NCBI RefSeq assembly: GCF_014647255.1
Contig: NZ_BMOV01000011.1
Coordinates: forward strand, 1 to 64,000
Direction of reading: 5' to 3'
Origin: Iodidimonas muriae
GTDB lineage: Bacteria > Pseudomonadota > Alphaproteobacteria > Sphingomonadales > Rhodothalassiaceae
Length of the DNA: 64,000 bases
Shown piece by piece: positions 1 to 8,264 of the stretch. The position numbers were made by a program, and so were the translations under genes. Position 1 is the first letter of the stretch, and every line of letters begins with the position of its first letter. A model generated the notes under the pieces. That model was not told where the DNA came from, did no database searches, and was given only the letters and a program-made list of their open reading frames with translations.

Positions 1-59
1 TAAACAATGGTCCAATAATCGCTGAACCACCGTCCACATCTCCCTTCTCTCATCAACAC

Positions 60-71
60 TGTCAAAGATCA
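60..71 (-). promoter_or_regulatory. boxA-like antitermination element in rRNA leader
   Basis: Read on the minus strand this is TGATCTTTGACA, close to the boxA element (TGCTCTTTAACA in E. coli) that lies between an rRNA promoter and 16S rRNA and loads the Nus antitermination complex. It sits about 65 bases downstream of the minus-strand promoter at 136-164. It is followed by a leader of the kind found just before alphaproteobacterial 16S genes. The 16S gene itself would begin beyond position 1 and is not in the window. Confidence 0.6.
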
Positions 72-135
72 AAACCCCGATTTCTCAAGGCCCCGCAGGC
101 GTTCGGAGCAGAGCGCCCCGCTGCGGTGAGGGCGG

Positions 136-164
136 GTTATATGGACCACCGACCAACCTGTCAA
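136..164 (-). promoter_or_regulatory. strong sigma70-type promoter, probably of an rRNA operon
   Basis: On the minus strand a perfect -35 TTGACA (159-164) is followed by exactly 17 bases and a -10 TATAAC (136-141). A GC-rich discriminator (CCCGCCC) comes next, as is usual for stringently controlled rRNA promoters. Together with the boxA-like element at 60-71 it points to an rrn operon transcribed leftward out of the window. The rest of 165-448 holds no gene that I can support. It carries only the short upstream region of the pentapeptide gene, which reads the opposite way. Confidence 0.65.
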
Positions 165-448
165 ACCCTTTATCAAAGTTTTTTCGAAGCTTTCTATTTC
201 ACCATTTCTGACCGCATTTGGAAAACAACAAAACTTAGCTGAAACCCTGTTTTTAGGGGCTTTTTCTGTCTCTCATGCTGCCTGTAATGTAAGGATGTGA
301 CGCAAGCGGCAAAATCGGGGCGGCCATTTTTTTTCTCACCCGCCCCACGCGCCCAATTTTTCTGGTCATAGCTGCATGGATGGGCTTGCATCTCTGCATG
401 TTGGAAAATTCTATAGACCTGTCGAGACTTTTATATGGGGGACCGCAG

Positions 449-2389
449 ATGAACCAAGTGCTGACAGATAAAGGGCTGGAAGAACGAAAGGCCGAGGCGC
501 TTGCCCAATGGGAAGCGGAATGGCGGGCGATGGACTTTTCATGGGACGGTTTGGCCGATGCGGGCTGGGACTTGGGGGATCAGGCATTAGAGGCGCAAAG
601 GCTGAAGCGCTGGCACGCGCCTGCCAACTTTCCGGGTGGTGGGGGAACCCATCCGTTAGGAAGATATAAATATGCCACCCTGCAAGACTATTGGCGCTGG
701 AGCCTTGGAATCACCGACGACAACCCCACCCGCCTGTTGAGTGATGATGAGCTTCTTAAGATAGGGCTCCTTGAACGCGATGAGAATGGCAAGCTATGGC
801 ACGTTATTCACAGGAAAAGAACAGATGCCTTAAATCATCCATTTTTAAAAAAAGCGATATTTGCGCGCCTCGATCTAGGACAAAAACTAAAACAACACGA
901 CAATACTTCCTTGATTGATGACCCAGACACCAGACTTCAATTAATCGGAATAAAATGCAAATACATAAATTTTGTTTTTGATAAATATTGCGAAAAACAC
1001 AACAAAACTACAAAAGAGATATTTGTAAATATAAATTGTTCTAAATTAGAAAATTTTAAAGTTAGAGAAATTGTTTTTGGTAAAAACTGCACTATATACA
1101 ACACATTATTCTCTGGTGAATTAATAATAGAAAATTCATTAACATTTTTAAATATAAGTAAATGTCATATATTATGTAATTCAAAATTATCCTATGTAAT
1201 TATAAAAAATGACTCAAATATTTACTCTAACATATTTTACGATGATTTAATAATTGCCAATTTTATATTATTAGCAAATAGGTTTTCTTCTGGAAACGAA
1301 TTCTTATCTAAAATATCATTCATAAATAGTGAATTTGAAGGAGGAAATACGTTAAGTAATTTCATCTTTCACTCTGATGTAGACTTCTCAGAATTGAAAT
1401 GTGGAGACGGGGTTGGTTTCAGTAATGTCGAATTTAAAGGCAATGTATGCTTTAGAGGCTGTCGCTTTGGTAAGAATGCCTCTTTCCGAAACGCTAAGTT
1501 CCAGAAAAGTGTAAGCTTTCACGAAACCACATTTGACGATCGCGCTTCGTTTGTGGAGGCGCAATTCAGTGGAAAAACAACATTCGAAGGGGCAGAGTTC
1601 AAAGGCGCCGCATTTTTTAAAAACTGTACCTTCCCCGAATCCCCCACCGACAATCTAAATATCTTTCGCGCCACCCGCTTTCGGGAACTGGCCAGTTTCA
1701 GGGATGTGGAGATTTCCAGCTTTGCAGCTTTCAATGAGGCCCGTTTTTCCAAAAGCCTTATTCTGCATGATCCGGGCGAAAAACGCGCAGCAGAGCTTTG
1801 GAAGAACGCATTAAATGCGGCCAAAGCGGAGGTTAAGGGGGAGGATAAAGCACGCGAAGCCTATTTTGGGGCATTGCAAGGCGGCTGCCGGGTTCTGAAA
1901 CAGGAAATGGAAAAAATCGCGGACCAATCACGGGAACATCGTTATTTCCGTTATGAATTGATTGCGCGGCGGCACCGCACCGGAATCAGCTGGGCGGAAA
2001 AGGTGGCTAGCCAAATTTATGGGGCCTTATCCGACTATGGCCATTCCATAGGCCGGCCACTTCTTTGGCTTGGCGGGCTTTTTCTCCTGATGATTCTGGG
2101 CGTGTTTCTTATAGCTCCCATCGAGGCTGAGACACTGGGCTTTAACTTAACTGCATCGCCCCACCCTGTCCTTGCAGATTCTTTTGCGCTTTCCTGGCAA
2201 AATATTTTCAAGCCCGGCGCTGTTTGGGATGCCCGCTTCCCCGATACGGTGCCAGCCTTGGCTGCTGCCTTCCACGGCCCCGGCTTACCCCTTTGGCTAA
2301 AGAGTTTTTCTACCCTACAATCGGCTTTATCATTATTATTGATATTCCTTTCTGGCGTTGCAATCCGGCGAAAATTCCGCATCTCTTAA
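449..2389 (+). CDS. pentapeptide-repeat membrane protein with AT-rich central segment
   Basis: The function is unknown. The start at 449 is chosen over the in-frame ATG at 380 because a GGGGGA site lies just upstream (436-442). The N-terminal ~120 residues are Trp-rich and unlike any family I know. The region of roughly residues 280-430 carries repeats with a Phe every five residues (for example VSFHETTF, ASFVEAQF, TTFEGAEF), the Pentapeptide_3 type, which folds as a right-handed beta-helix. A charged linker (ALQGGCRVLKQEMEK) follows, then two C-terminal hydrophobic helices, so the helix probably sits at the inner membrane. Bases of about 840-1400 are strikingly AT-rich while both ends match the genome, yet the frame stays open. 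This suggests a recombinant gene. A DUF4112 membrane protein gene follows after 24 bases. Confidence 0.8.
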   Translation: MNQVLTDKGLEERKAEALAQWEAEWRAMDFSWDGLADAGWDLGDQALEAQRLKRWHAPANFPGGGGTHPLGRYKYATLQDYWRWSLGITDDNPTRLLSDDELLKIGLLERDENGKLWHVIHRKRTDALNHPFLKKAIFARLDLGQKLKQHDNTSLIDDPDTRLQLIGIKCKYINFVFDKYCEKHNKTTKEIFVNINCSKLENFKVREIVFGKNCTIYNTLFSGELIIENSLTFLNISKCHILCNSKLSYVIIKNDSNIYSNIFYDDLIIANFILLANRFSSGNEFLSKISFINSEFEGGNTLSNFIFHSDVDFSELKCGDGVGFSNVEFKGNVCFRGCRFGKNASFRNAKFQKSVSFHETTFDDRASFVEAQFSGKTTFEGAEFKGAAFFKNCTFPESPTDNLNIFRATRFRELASFRDVEISSFAAFNEARFSKSLILHDPGEKRAAELWKNALNAAKAEVKGEDKAREAYFGALQGGCRVLKQEMEKIADQSREHRYFRYELIARRHRTGISWAEKVASQIYGALSDYGHSIGRPLLWLGGLFLLMILGVFLIAPIEAETLGFNLTASPHPVLADSFALSWQNIFKPGAVWDARFPDTVPALAAAFHGPGLPLWLKSFSTLQSALSLLLIFLSGVAIRRKFRIS

Positions 2390-2413
2390 AGCCATAGGCA
2401 GGGAGTGCAGATT

Positions 2414-2752
2414 ATGGACCAGCGATTAAAGCGGCTTGAGGGCTTGGCTCGTCTTCTGGATAGCCGCTTTCGTATTCCCGGCCTTGGGATACGGGTGGGG
2501 CTTGATGCAGTGATTGGCCTGATCCCCGGCATTGGCGATATGGCCATGGGGCTGGTGAGCGTTTATCTTGTGGCACAAGCGCTGGCTATGGGGGCGCGTA
2601 AACGGGTGATCGCCCAAATGCTGGCCAATATCGGCATCGACTTTATCATCGGGGCCATTCCCGTCATCGGGGATATTTTCGACATTGGCTTCAAGGCGAA
2701 TAACCGCAATATCGCGCTTTTAAAACGGGACTTTGCACGGCACCGCCTGTAA
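2414..2752 (+). CDS. DUF4112 family small membrane protein
   Basis: A protein of about 112 residues of the DUF4112 type. A short charged N-terminus is followed by glycine- and proline-rich hydrophobic segments. The near-repeated motifs DAVIGLIPGIGD and IGAIPVIGDIFDIGFKAN are typical of the family. No biochemical role is established. The ATG at 2414 is preferred to the GTG at 2405 because the AGGGAG site at 2399-2404 is correctly spaced for it. The gene starts 24 bases after the pentapeptide-repeat gene and probably shares its transcript. It faces fliJ tail to tail across about 30 bases. Confidence 0.8.
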   Translation: MDQRLKRLEGLARLLDSRFRIPGLGIRVGLDAVIGLIPGIGDMAMGLVSVYLVAQALAMGARKRVIAQMLANIGIDFIIGAIPVIGDIFDIGFKANNRNIALLKRDFARHRL

Positions 2753-2781
2753 GCGCCTTATATGTTTCTTATGCGCCCCGC

Positions 2782-3195
2782 TTAATCCTGATTGCGTGCA
2801 TGGCGTTGCAAGCCCAACTCATCCAAGGCGGCGGCGTCGCGCTTTTTGGCTTCAAATTTTGCCTGCTCCAATTGCCGTTCGGCCAAAATCTCGAACTTCT
2901 TGAGCTCTTGAAACGCTGCGCGCACGATTTCTTCTTTATCCGCCCGTTCTGCATCGGCCTTGGCCCGCTGTTCTTGCAGCTTTGCCCGCTGGGCGAAACT
3001 GGCCGCCGCATAAGGGCCAAAGGAAAAGCCCGCAAGGGATTCCCCGGCAAAACCGCTTTCCTTATCAAGGGCGGCTTGCAGATTGGCGAGCCCCTGATCG
3101 ATCTGGTCCACAACGCTTTGCGCCGCAGCAAGCTCTTTCCGGGCTTCATCCAGCCGCCATTTGGACAGGCGGATCATGCCATCCAGCCCTTTCAT
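2782..3195 (-). CDS. fliJ: flagellar export chaperone FliJ
   Basis: A 137-residue, almost wholly charged helical protein rich in Ala, Glu, Lys and Gln. This is the coiled-coil pattern of FliJ, which sits in the centre of the FliI ATPase ring and recycles export chaperones. Sequence identity within this family is low, so the call leans on position directly after fliI. I chose the start at 3195 over an upstream ATG at 3243 inside fliI. A GGAGGAAGGG site lies between the fliI stop (3206) and this ATG, and the residues from there (MKGLDGMIRLSKWRLDEARK) match the FliJ beginning. Confidence 0.85.
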   Translation of the reverse strand: MKGLDGMIRLSKWRLDEARKELAAAQSVVDQIDQGLANLQAALDKESGFAGESLAGFSFGPYAAASFAQRAKLQEQRAKADAERADKEEIVRAAFQELKKFEILAERQLEQAKFEAKKRDAAALDELGLQRHARNQD

Positions 3196-3205
3196 CCCTT
3201 CCTCC

Positions 3206-4537
3206 TCATGAGGCGAGAATTTCAGCCAGTTGCTGATAGCCATCGGCCAGCATGGTTTGTTCGTCCTTGCGCTGGTTCAAAAAGGCTTCCAGACGCGGCA
3301 TCAGCTGAATCGCCCTATCCACCAATGGATCGGCCCCTTGGCGATAGGCGCCCAAGCGGATCATTTCTTCCATATCCACATAAGCCGCCAAGCTGGCCCG
3401 CGCCTCTCTCACCAGATTGTTTTCTTCATCGCTATTGCAGCCCGGCATGGTGCGCGACACCGATTTCAGCACATTGATGGCGGGATAGCGGCCCCGTTCG
3501 GCAATGGCCCGCTCCATCACAATATGCCCATCCAATATACCCCGCACCGCATCGGCCACCGGTTCATTATGGTCGTCGCCTTCCACCAGCACCGTAAACA
3601 GCCCGGTAATGGCTCCGGTTCCTTTTGGTCCCGGCCCTGCCCGTTCCAGCAATTTTGGCAGTTCGGTGAACACGGTCGGAGTATAGCCTTTGGTGGTGGG
3701 GGGCTCGCCGCCCGCAAGGCCGATTTCCCGCTGGGCCATGGCAAAGCGCGTGATGGAATCCATCAAGCACAGCACCTGTTTCCCACGGTCGCGGAAAAAT
3801 TCCGACAAGGTGAGTGTGAGCCACGCCGCCTGACGACGCATCAGGGCGGACTCATCGGAGGTGGCCACAACCACAACCGAGCGCTTCAACCCCTCTTCGC
3901 CCAAATCGTCTTCGATAAATTCCTGAACCTCGCGCCCGCGTTCGCCGATCAGGCCAATCACCGACACATCGGCTTTGGTATAACGCGCCAGCATCGACAT
4001 CAGAACCGATTTGCCAACACCGGATCCGGCAAAAATCCCCATGCGTTGGCCCGCGCAGCAAGACACAAAGCTGTTGAGCGCCCGCACGCCCAGATCCAGT
4101 TTTCCGCCAACCCTTTGCCGTTCATGGGCTGCGGGTGGGCGGGCACGCAACAAAGCCGGGCTGCTGCCTTGGAGCAACGGCCCTTTGCCATCCACCGGCT
4201 CACCAAAGGCATTCACCACCCGCCCAAGCCAGGCAGACGATGGATGAGCCGCCGGTTCTGTATCCCCCACATAGGCTTTGCAGCCAATCCCCACACCATC
4301 AAGCCCTGTGAAGGGCATCACCAAAGACCGCCCTTCCCCAAAGCCGATTACTTCACAATCGACCCGACGACCATCCCGCGCATCGATCACCACCCGCGAT
4401 CCAACGGACAGGCTGTGTTCGGCTCCAGCCACTTCCACCAGCAAGCCCTGCACTGCCACAACCCTGCCATAACGGCGGTCCGGCTGGATTCGGTTGATTT
4501 CTGTATGCAAACTGTCAAGAGACGCGGTCATATCCAT
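3206..4537 (-). CDS. fliI: flagellum-specific ATP synthase FliI
   Basis: A 443-residue ATPase of the F1-beta-like type III export family, which energises export of flagellar subunits at the cytoplasmic membrane. Visible features are the N-terminal beta-barrel domain, a Walker A loop (AGSGVGKS, residues 170-177), the Walker B region [20 protein letters not shown] and a full C-terminal domain. Length is normal for the family. It is followed by fliJ after a 10-base gap and is divergent from ctrA. This is an arrangement seen in other alphaproteobacteria and fits CtrA control of flagellar genes. Confidence 0.97.
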   Translation of the reverse strand: MDMTASLDSLHTEINRIQPDRRYGRVVAVQGLLVEVAGAEHSLSVGSRVVIDARDGRRVDCEVIGFGEGRSLVMPFTGLDGVGIGCKAYVGDTEPAAHPSSAWLGRVVNAFGEPVDGKGPLLQGSSPALLRARPPAAHERQRVGGKLDLGVRALNSFVSCCAGQRMGIFAGSGVGKSVLMSMLARYTKADVSVIGLIGERGREVQEFIEDDLGEEGLKRSVVVVATSDESALMRRQAAWLTLTLSEFFRDRGKQVLCLMDSITRFAMAQREIGLAGGEPPTTKGYTPTVFTELPKLLERAGPGPKGTGAITGLFTVLVEGDDHNEPVADAVRGILDGHIVMERAIAERGRYPAINVLKSVSRTMPGCNSDEENNLVREARASLAAYVDMEEMIRLGAYRQGADPLVDRAIQLMPRLEAFLNQRKDEQTMLADGYQQLAEILAS

Positions 4538-4677
4538 CCGATAAGATCAAGCGACAAGGGCGCGTGTTTCTTCAAGCCCGACTGTGGACGATTTTTCTTA
4601 AACCATCGTAAAGCATAAACCAAAAGCAGTCATAAGAAGATTGTGAATTGGTATCTTTTCAGTAAGGTTACGATTTG

Positions 4678-4705
4678 TTAAGCTTTGATTATTAACCTTC
4701 GTTAA
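4678..4705. promoter_or_regulatory. TTAA-rich element between fliI and ctrA (candidate CtrA site)
   Basis: Three TTAA motifs occur within 28 bases. The last two form an inverted repeat TTAAC-N4-GTTAA (4692-4705), that is TTAA-N6-TTAA. The canonical CtrA box is TTAA-N7-TTAAC, so this is close but one base short. It lies about 85 bases before the ctrA start and about 155 bases before the divergent fliI start, where autoregulation and flagellar control would be expected. I found no GANTC (CcrM) site between 4620 and 4790. Confidence 0.4.
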
Positions 4706-4790
4706 TGAGGGGTAGAGTTCGGATGGAAACATGCATCTGGACAGGGTTGGCGGCGATAGAACGCACGCTGCTGCGCCAGGGGAGAAAACC

Positions 4791-5504
4791 ATGCGCGTAC
4801 TTTTGATTGAAGACGATAGCTCGACGGCAAAAAGCATCGAATTGATGCTGACCACAGAGCGGTTTAATGTTTATACCACGGATCTGGGCGAGGAAGGCTT
4901 GGATCTGGGCAAATTATACGATTATGACATCATCATTCTTGATCTGAATCTGCCCGATATGCACGGCTATGATGTTCTGAAAAAGCTGCGCCTGTCAAAA
5001 GTGAACACACCGATCCTGATCTTATCGGGCCAATCGGAAATGGAAGACAAGGTGAAAGCCTTGGGCTTTGGGGCCGATGATTATCTGACCAAACCTTTCC
5101 ATAAAGAAGAACTGATCGCCCGCATCCATGCCATTGTCCGGCGCTCCAAGGGCCATTCCCAATCGGTTATCAAAACCGGCCGCTTATCGGTCAATCTCGA
5201 TACCAAAACGGTCGAGGTCCAAGGCAGCCGCGTGCATTTGACCGGCAAGGAATATGCCATGCTGGAACTGTTGTCCTTGCGCAAGGGCACCACCTTGACC
5301 AAGGAAATGTTCCTCAACCATCTTTATGGCGGGATCGACGAGCCGGAGCTCAAGATCATCGACGTGTTTATCTGCAAGCTGCGGAAAAAGCTCGCCTCTG
5401 CCACCGATGGCGACAACTATATCGAAACGGTGTGGGGCCGCGGCTATGTGCTGCGCGATCCGGAAGAATCAGCACCGGAAGAACCAGCCGCCCTTGCGGG
5501 CTAA
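4791..5504 (+). CDS. ctrA: cell-cycle master response regulator CtrA
   Basis: A 237-residue OmpR-type response regulator. The receiver domain has the acidic pair D8-D9, the phospho-acceptor D51 ([12 protein letters not shown]) and K in LTKPF. The winged-helix domain matches CtrA closely ([31 protein letters not shown]). CtrA controls flagella, cell division, DNA methylation and, in some species, replication. The start at 4791 is set by an AGGGGAG site at 4778-4784 and the standard MRVLLIEDD beginning. The protein ends in AALAG and not in the AA dipeptide that ClpXP reads in Caulobacter. A strong terminator follows at 5541. Confidence 0.97.
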   Translation: MRVLLIEDDSSTAKSIELMLTTERFNVYTTDLGEEGLDLGKLYDYDIIILDLNLPDMHGYDVLKKLRLSKVNTPILILSGQSEMEDKVKALGFGADDYLTKPFHKEELIARIHAIVRRSKGHSQSVIKTGRLSVNLDTKTVEVQGSRVHLTGKEYAMLELLSLRKGTTLTKEMFLNHLYGGIDEPELKIIDVFICKLRKKLASATDGDNYIETVWGRGYVLRDPEESAPEEPAALAG

Positions 5505-5540
5505 TAACGGCACAGATGTCAAAGGTGCAAGAGCACAGAA

Positions 5541-5570
5541 AAAACGGCGGGCAATACCCGCCGTTTTCTT
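5541..5570. terminator. bidirectional intrinsic terminator after ctrA
   Basis: A perfect 11-base inverted repeat (AAAACGGCGGG at 5541-5551 and CCCGCCGTTTT at 5557-5567) with a 5-base loop. The T-run serves ctrA on the plus strand. The A-run on the left gives a T-run for the converging reductase gene on the minus strand. Confidence 0.9.
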
Positions 5571-5597
5571 ATGGAGCAATTATGGCGCGGGCGACAA

Positions 5598-6779
5598 TCA
5601 GGCTGTTTCAACCCTGAAGGTCAACCCCGCATTTTTGGTCAGGCGCGGGATCAATGCCTCTCCCATCGCGGCTGCCGGTGTCCAGATGCCACCTTTCAGA
5701 TCAGGCAGGTCGTTCAACAGGCACAAGGCGCATTCGGTAATCATCTTTGATGTAGAGCCGTATCCCGGATCCCGATCCCCGCTGACCGAGACACGCACCG
5801 AGCGACCATCGTCCGCCTTTCCGATGAATAGCACATCATAAGAGCCGCTTTCGCGTTCTTCACGGCTTGGCCCCTCGCCCGGCTTCAAGCCATCTTCCTT
5901 CATCATGGATTTGTCTTCGGCCACCGCTTTGGCCACGGCCTCTCCTTGTTCGCCCGGCCCGGTCAGCAGCATTTCCTCATAGGTGAAGTCTTCGCCCCAA
6001 GGATGTCCCAAAAGCGCATGGCTGCGATGTATATTGCGGGTGTTAATGGCGGCCATGATAAAAGGCGCAGCCCAAGATCCGCAGTCTTCATCATAATAAG
6101 GCTTGGCTCCCGAAGGCTGGCGGACCCCTTCAAAGCCGGGGGTCAGCGCAAAAGGATTGCGCAAAAGATTTAAAATGTCCGGATCCTGCGCCGCGGCAGC
6201 CAATGTGGCTTTCAAGCTGGCTGCTGTGCCGCCGGAAAAGCTGCCTTTCATCTTGCGCACCCGACCTTTCACTGTCTTTACCGGAGCCCCCAGCGTTTTG
6301 CGGGCTTCCTTTTGTAAAAACAGCACGCCCAGATCGAAGGGAACCGAATCGAACCCGCAAGAGAAAACGATCCGCGCCCCGCTTTTCTGCGCCGTTTCAG
6401 CATGGGCATCGATCATCTGACGCATCCATGCCGGTTCACCGCACAGATCCACATAATCCGTCCCCGCATCGGCACAGGCTTTCACCAAAGCCGATCCATA
6501 AAGCTGATAAGGTCCAACAGTGGTCAGGATCAGGCGCGTCTGTTTGACCAGATCAACCAGCGTTTCCGGCTGCGATCCATCAGCGACAATAAGCGGGAAA
6601 TCTTCGGGCAATCCCAGATCATCACGGGTCTTCGCCAGTTTTTCCAGATTTCGCCCGGCCATGGCCCAACGCGGACGCGGCCCCGCCCCATAAGTCGTAG
6701 CGATATATTCCGCAACCAGCTTCCCCGTGAAACCGGTGGCGCCATAAACAACAAGATCGAAACTACGCGGAGCGCTCAT
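5598..6779 (-). CDS. saccharopine dehydrogenase-like oxidoreductase (trans-acting enoyl reductase type)
   Basis: A protein of about 393 residues with an N-terminal Rossmann fold (LVVYGATGFTGK, glycine motif at residues 13-19). It belongs to the saccharopine dehydrogenase NADP-binding family. The overall pattern (VVNCVGPY-like segment TTVGPYQLYG, then VDLCGE and CGFDSVPFDLGV) matches the subgroup annotated as trans-acting enoyl reductases or membrane lipid-linked reductases. It is not lysine-pathway saccharopine dehydrogenase. The substrate is unknown. The start at 6779 is preferred because AAAGG lies upstream and the fold begins there. The longer frame to 6872 would run back into the ferredoxin gene. 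Confidence 0.8.
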   Translation of the reverse strand: MSAPRSFDLVVYGATGFTGKLVAEYIATTYGAGPRPRWAMAGRNLEKLAKTRDDLGLPEDFPLIVADGSQPETLVDLVKQTRLILTTVGPYQLYGSALVKACADAGTDYVDLCGEPAWMRQMIDAHAETAQKSGARIVFSCGFDSVPFDLGVLFLQKEARKTLGAPVKTVKGRVRKMKGSFSGGTAASLKATLAAAAQDPDILNLLRNPFALTPGFEGVRQPSGAKPYYDEDCGSWAAPFIMAAINTRNIHRSHALLGHPWGEDFTYEEMLLTGPGEQGEAVAKAVAEDKSMMKEDGLKPGEGPSREERESGSYDVLFIGKADDGRSVRVSVSGDRDPGYGSTSKMITECALCLLNDLPDLKGGIWTPAAAMGEALIPRLTKNAGLTFRVETA

Positions 6780-6822
6780 TTTGGGACCTTTCAATAAAGA
6801 GAAACGACAAACGGCCCTGTGC

Positions 6823-7143
6823 TCAACCGTCTTCCGGCGCAATGGTAAGACGCAAGCCGTCCAGCGCATCACTCACAGGAAGCTGGCAGGATAACCGTGA
6901 CGTTTCTTTATAAACGGACGTATCGGAAACCAGTTCGTATTCGTCTTCTTCTTGTTCCGGCAATTTGGCCAGCCAATCGGCATCCACATAAACATGACAG
7001 GTGGCACAAGAACAGCAACCGCCACAGATGGCAGCCAGATCATCAATCCCGGCCGACCGGATAGATTCCATCACAGACGTTCCGGCACGCCCTTCGATCA
7101 CATGCTCTTTGCCGGACCAATCCGTGACATAAAGTGTTGGCAT
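6823..7143 (-). CDS. [2Fe-2S] ferredoxin, putidaredoxin/adrenodoxin type
   Basis: A 106-residue plant/vertebrate-type ferredoxin. Likely cluster ligands are C40, C46, C49 (pattern C-x5-C-x2-C, ending TCHVYV) and C86 (RLSCQLP). The TCHVYV stretch marks the putidaredoxin/FdVI branch, which donates electrons to cytochromes P450 or serves Fe-S assembly. Two additional cysteines, C43 and C44, lie inside the cluster loop where most relatives have Ser and Ala. No P450 or ferredoxin reductase gene is adjacent, so its partner is unknown. It lies between the reductase at 5598 and the TIGR02444 gene and is probably co-transcribed with them. Confidence 0.93.
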   Translation of the reverse strand: MPTLYVTDWSGKEHVIEGRAGTSVMESIRSAGIDDLAAICGGCCSCATCHVYVDADWLAKLPEQEEDEYELVSDTSVYKETSRLSCQLPVSDALDGLRLTIAPEDG

Positions 7144-7155
7144 TATTTCAGCTCC

Positions 7156-7704
7156 TTATTCTTCACCATATCCGCTTTGTTTTCGGGCAGGCCTCATCTG
7201 CACTGCCGCCATAATGACCGTGTTTATGGCCTGGGCGCTTTCGGGATCAAGCGCCGTTTCCTTCTTGTTTAAAAAAATATATATAGCGGTTCGCAAATGC
7301 GGCGCCGGATCATCGTCTTTTGGAAAAGGGATACCCAAAGCGCGGCCATGGCGGACCAATTCAAACTGCTGGGATTTTTCTGCGGCCAATTCTGCATCCT
7401 TGGCGGTGCGATATACCGGCTCCAACATCGGATTTGATGCGGCCATGGTTTTCAAGCGTCGGCGCAAGGCCCGCATCGGCGCAATGACCGTGCTCCGTAT
7501 CTCATCGGTTTTTTCCATGAGAACCGCCATATCGCTGCGATCCAAAAGGCGCTGTCCGCTCACCACAAGATAACAGAGATAAAGCAGAATATTCACATCC
7601 GCCTCTTGCTTGTCTTGTAATGCAAGACAGGCAGGGGCCACCCCATCCTTTCCATAAAGGGACAGGGAAAAATCCCAGAATGCTTCGGCGTCTTTATCGA
7701 TCAT
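7156..7704 (-). CDS. TIGR02444 (DUF2390) family protein
   Basis: A 182-residue protein whose N-terminus has the family signature FWDFSLSLYG, then GVAPACLALQDKQEADVNILLYLCY. This gives a clear match to TIGR02444, a conserved alpha- and gammaproteobacterial family without known function. The protein looks all-alpha and cytoplasmic, with a charged centre. Its start codon overlaps the ubiX stop by four bases (ATGA), so the two are translationally coupled. Nothing in it shows a catalytic motif. Confidence 0.85.
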   Translation of the reverse strand: MIDKDAEAFWDFSLSLYGKDGVAPACLALQDKQEADVNILLYLCYLVVSGQRLLDRSDMAVLMEKTDEIRSTVIAPMRALRRRLKTMAASNPMLEPVYRTAKDAELAAEKSQQFELVRHGRALGIPFPKDDDPAPHLRTAIYIFLNKKETALDPESAQAINTVIMAAVQMRPARKQSGYGEE

Positions 7705-8264
7705 GGAAGGCCGGACCAGCGCTTGGCGAGATTGGCATCCAGACCAAACAAATCCAATACCCGGCCCACGCTATGATTGATCACATCATCCACCGTTTTG
7801 GGTCGGCCATAAAATCCCGGCATTGGCGGGGCAATAATGGCCCCCAATTGGGCCGCTTCATAAAACAGCTTGCAATGCCCCAGATGCAGCGGTGTTTCCC
7901 GTGGCATCAGCACCAGCTTACGACGCTCCTTCAGGCACACATCAGCCGCCCGGCTCAGCAAATCATCGGCATTGGAATGCACCACCGCCGACAAATTCTT
8001 CATCGAACATGCCGCGAATATCATGCCGTCCATAGGAAAAGACCCGCTGGCAATGCTCGCCGCCACATTGCCGATTTTATGCACTTCATCGGCAAGTGCC
8101 TCGACAGCTTTTGGCTCCCAATCGGTTTCAGCGCCAATGGTAATCTTGGCGGTGCGGCTCATCACCAGATGGGTTTCAACCTCTGGCATATGGCTAAGCG
8201 CTTCCAGAATCCGGATGCCGTAAATGGCCCCACTTGCGCCCCCGATACCAACAATCAGCTTCAT
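7701..8264 (-). CDS. ubiX: flavin prenyltransferase UbiX
   Basis: A 187-residue UbiX/Pad1-family enzyme that prenylates FMN to make the prFMN cofactor of UbiD decarboxylases in ubiquinone synthesis. The N-terminal flavin-binding motif GIGGASGAIYGIRILEAL is visible, as are the family segments SIASGSFPMDGMIFAACSMKNLSA and RRKLVLMPRETPLH. The start at 8264 begins exactly at this motif and overlaps the TGA of the upstream tetR gene by one base. A longer frame to 8300 would lie inside tetR and is rejected. No ubiD is seen in the window. Confidence 0.95.
   Translation of the reverse strand: MKLIVGIGGASGAIYGIRILEALSHMPEVETHLVMSRTAKITIGAETDWEPKAVEALADEVHKIGNVAASIASGSFPMDGMIFAACSMKNLSAVVHSNADDLLSRAADVCLKERRKLVLMPRETPLHLGHCKLFYEAAQLGAIIAPPMPGFYGRPKTVDDVINHSVGRVLDLFGLDANLAKRWSGLP

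Noticed and set aside
194-391. 65-residue minus-strand open frame near the rrn promoter
   Set aside because: No ribosome site, odd composition and position inside the promoter region; no protein family resemblance.
3230-4618. 462-residue plus-strand open frame
   Set aside because: It is the antisense of fliI, whose ATPase motifs are unmistakable; the plus-strand product is His- and Gln-rich shadow sequence.
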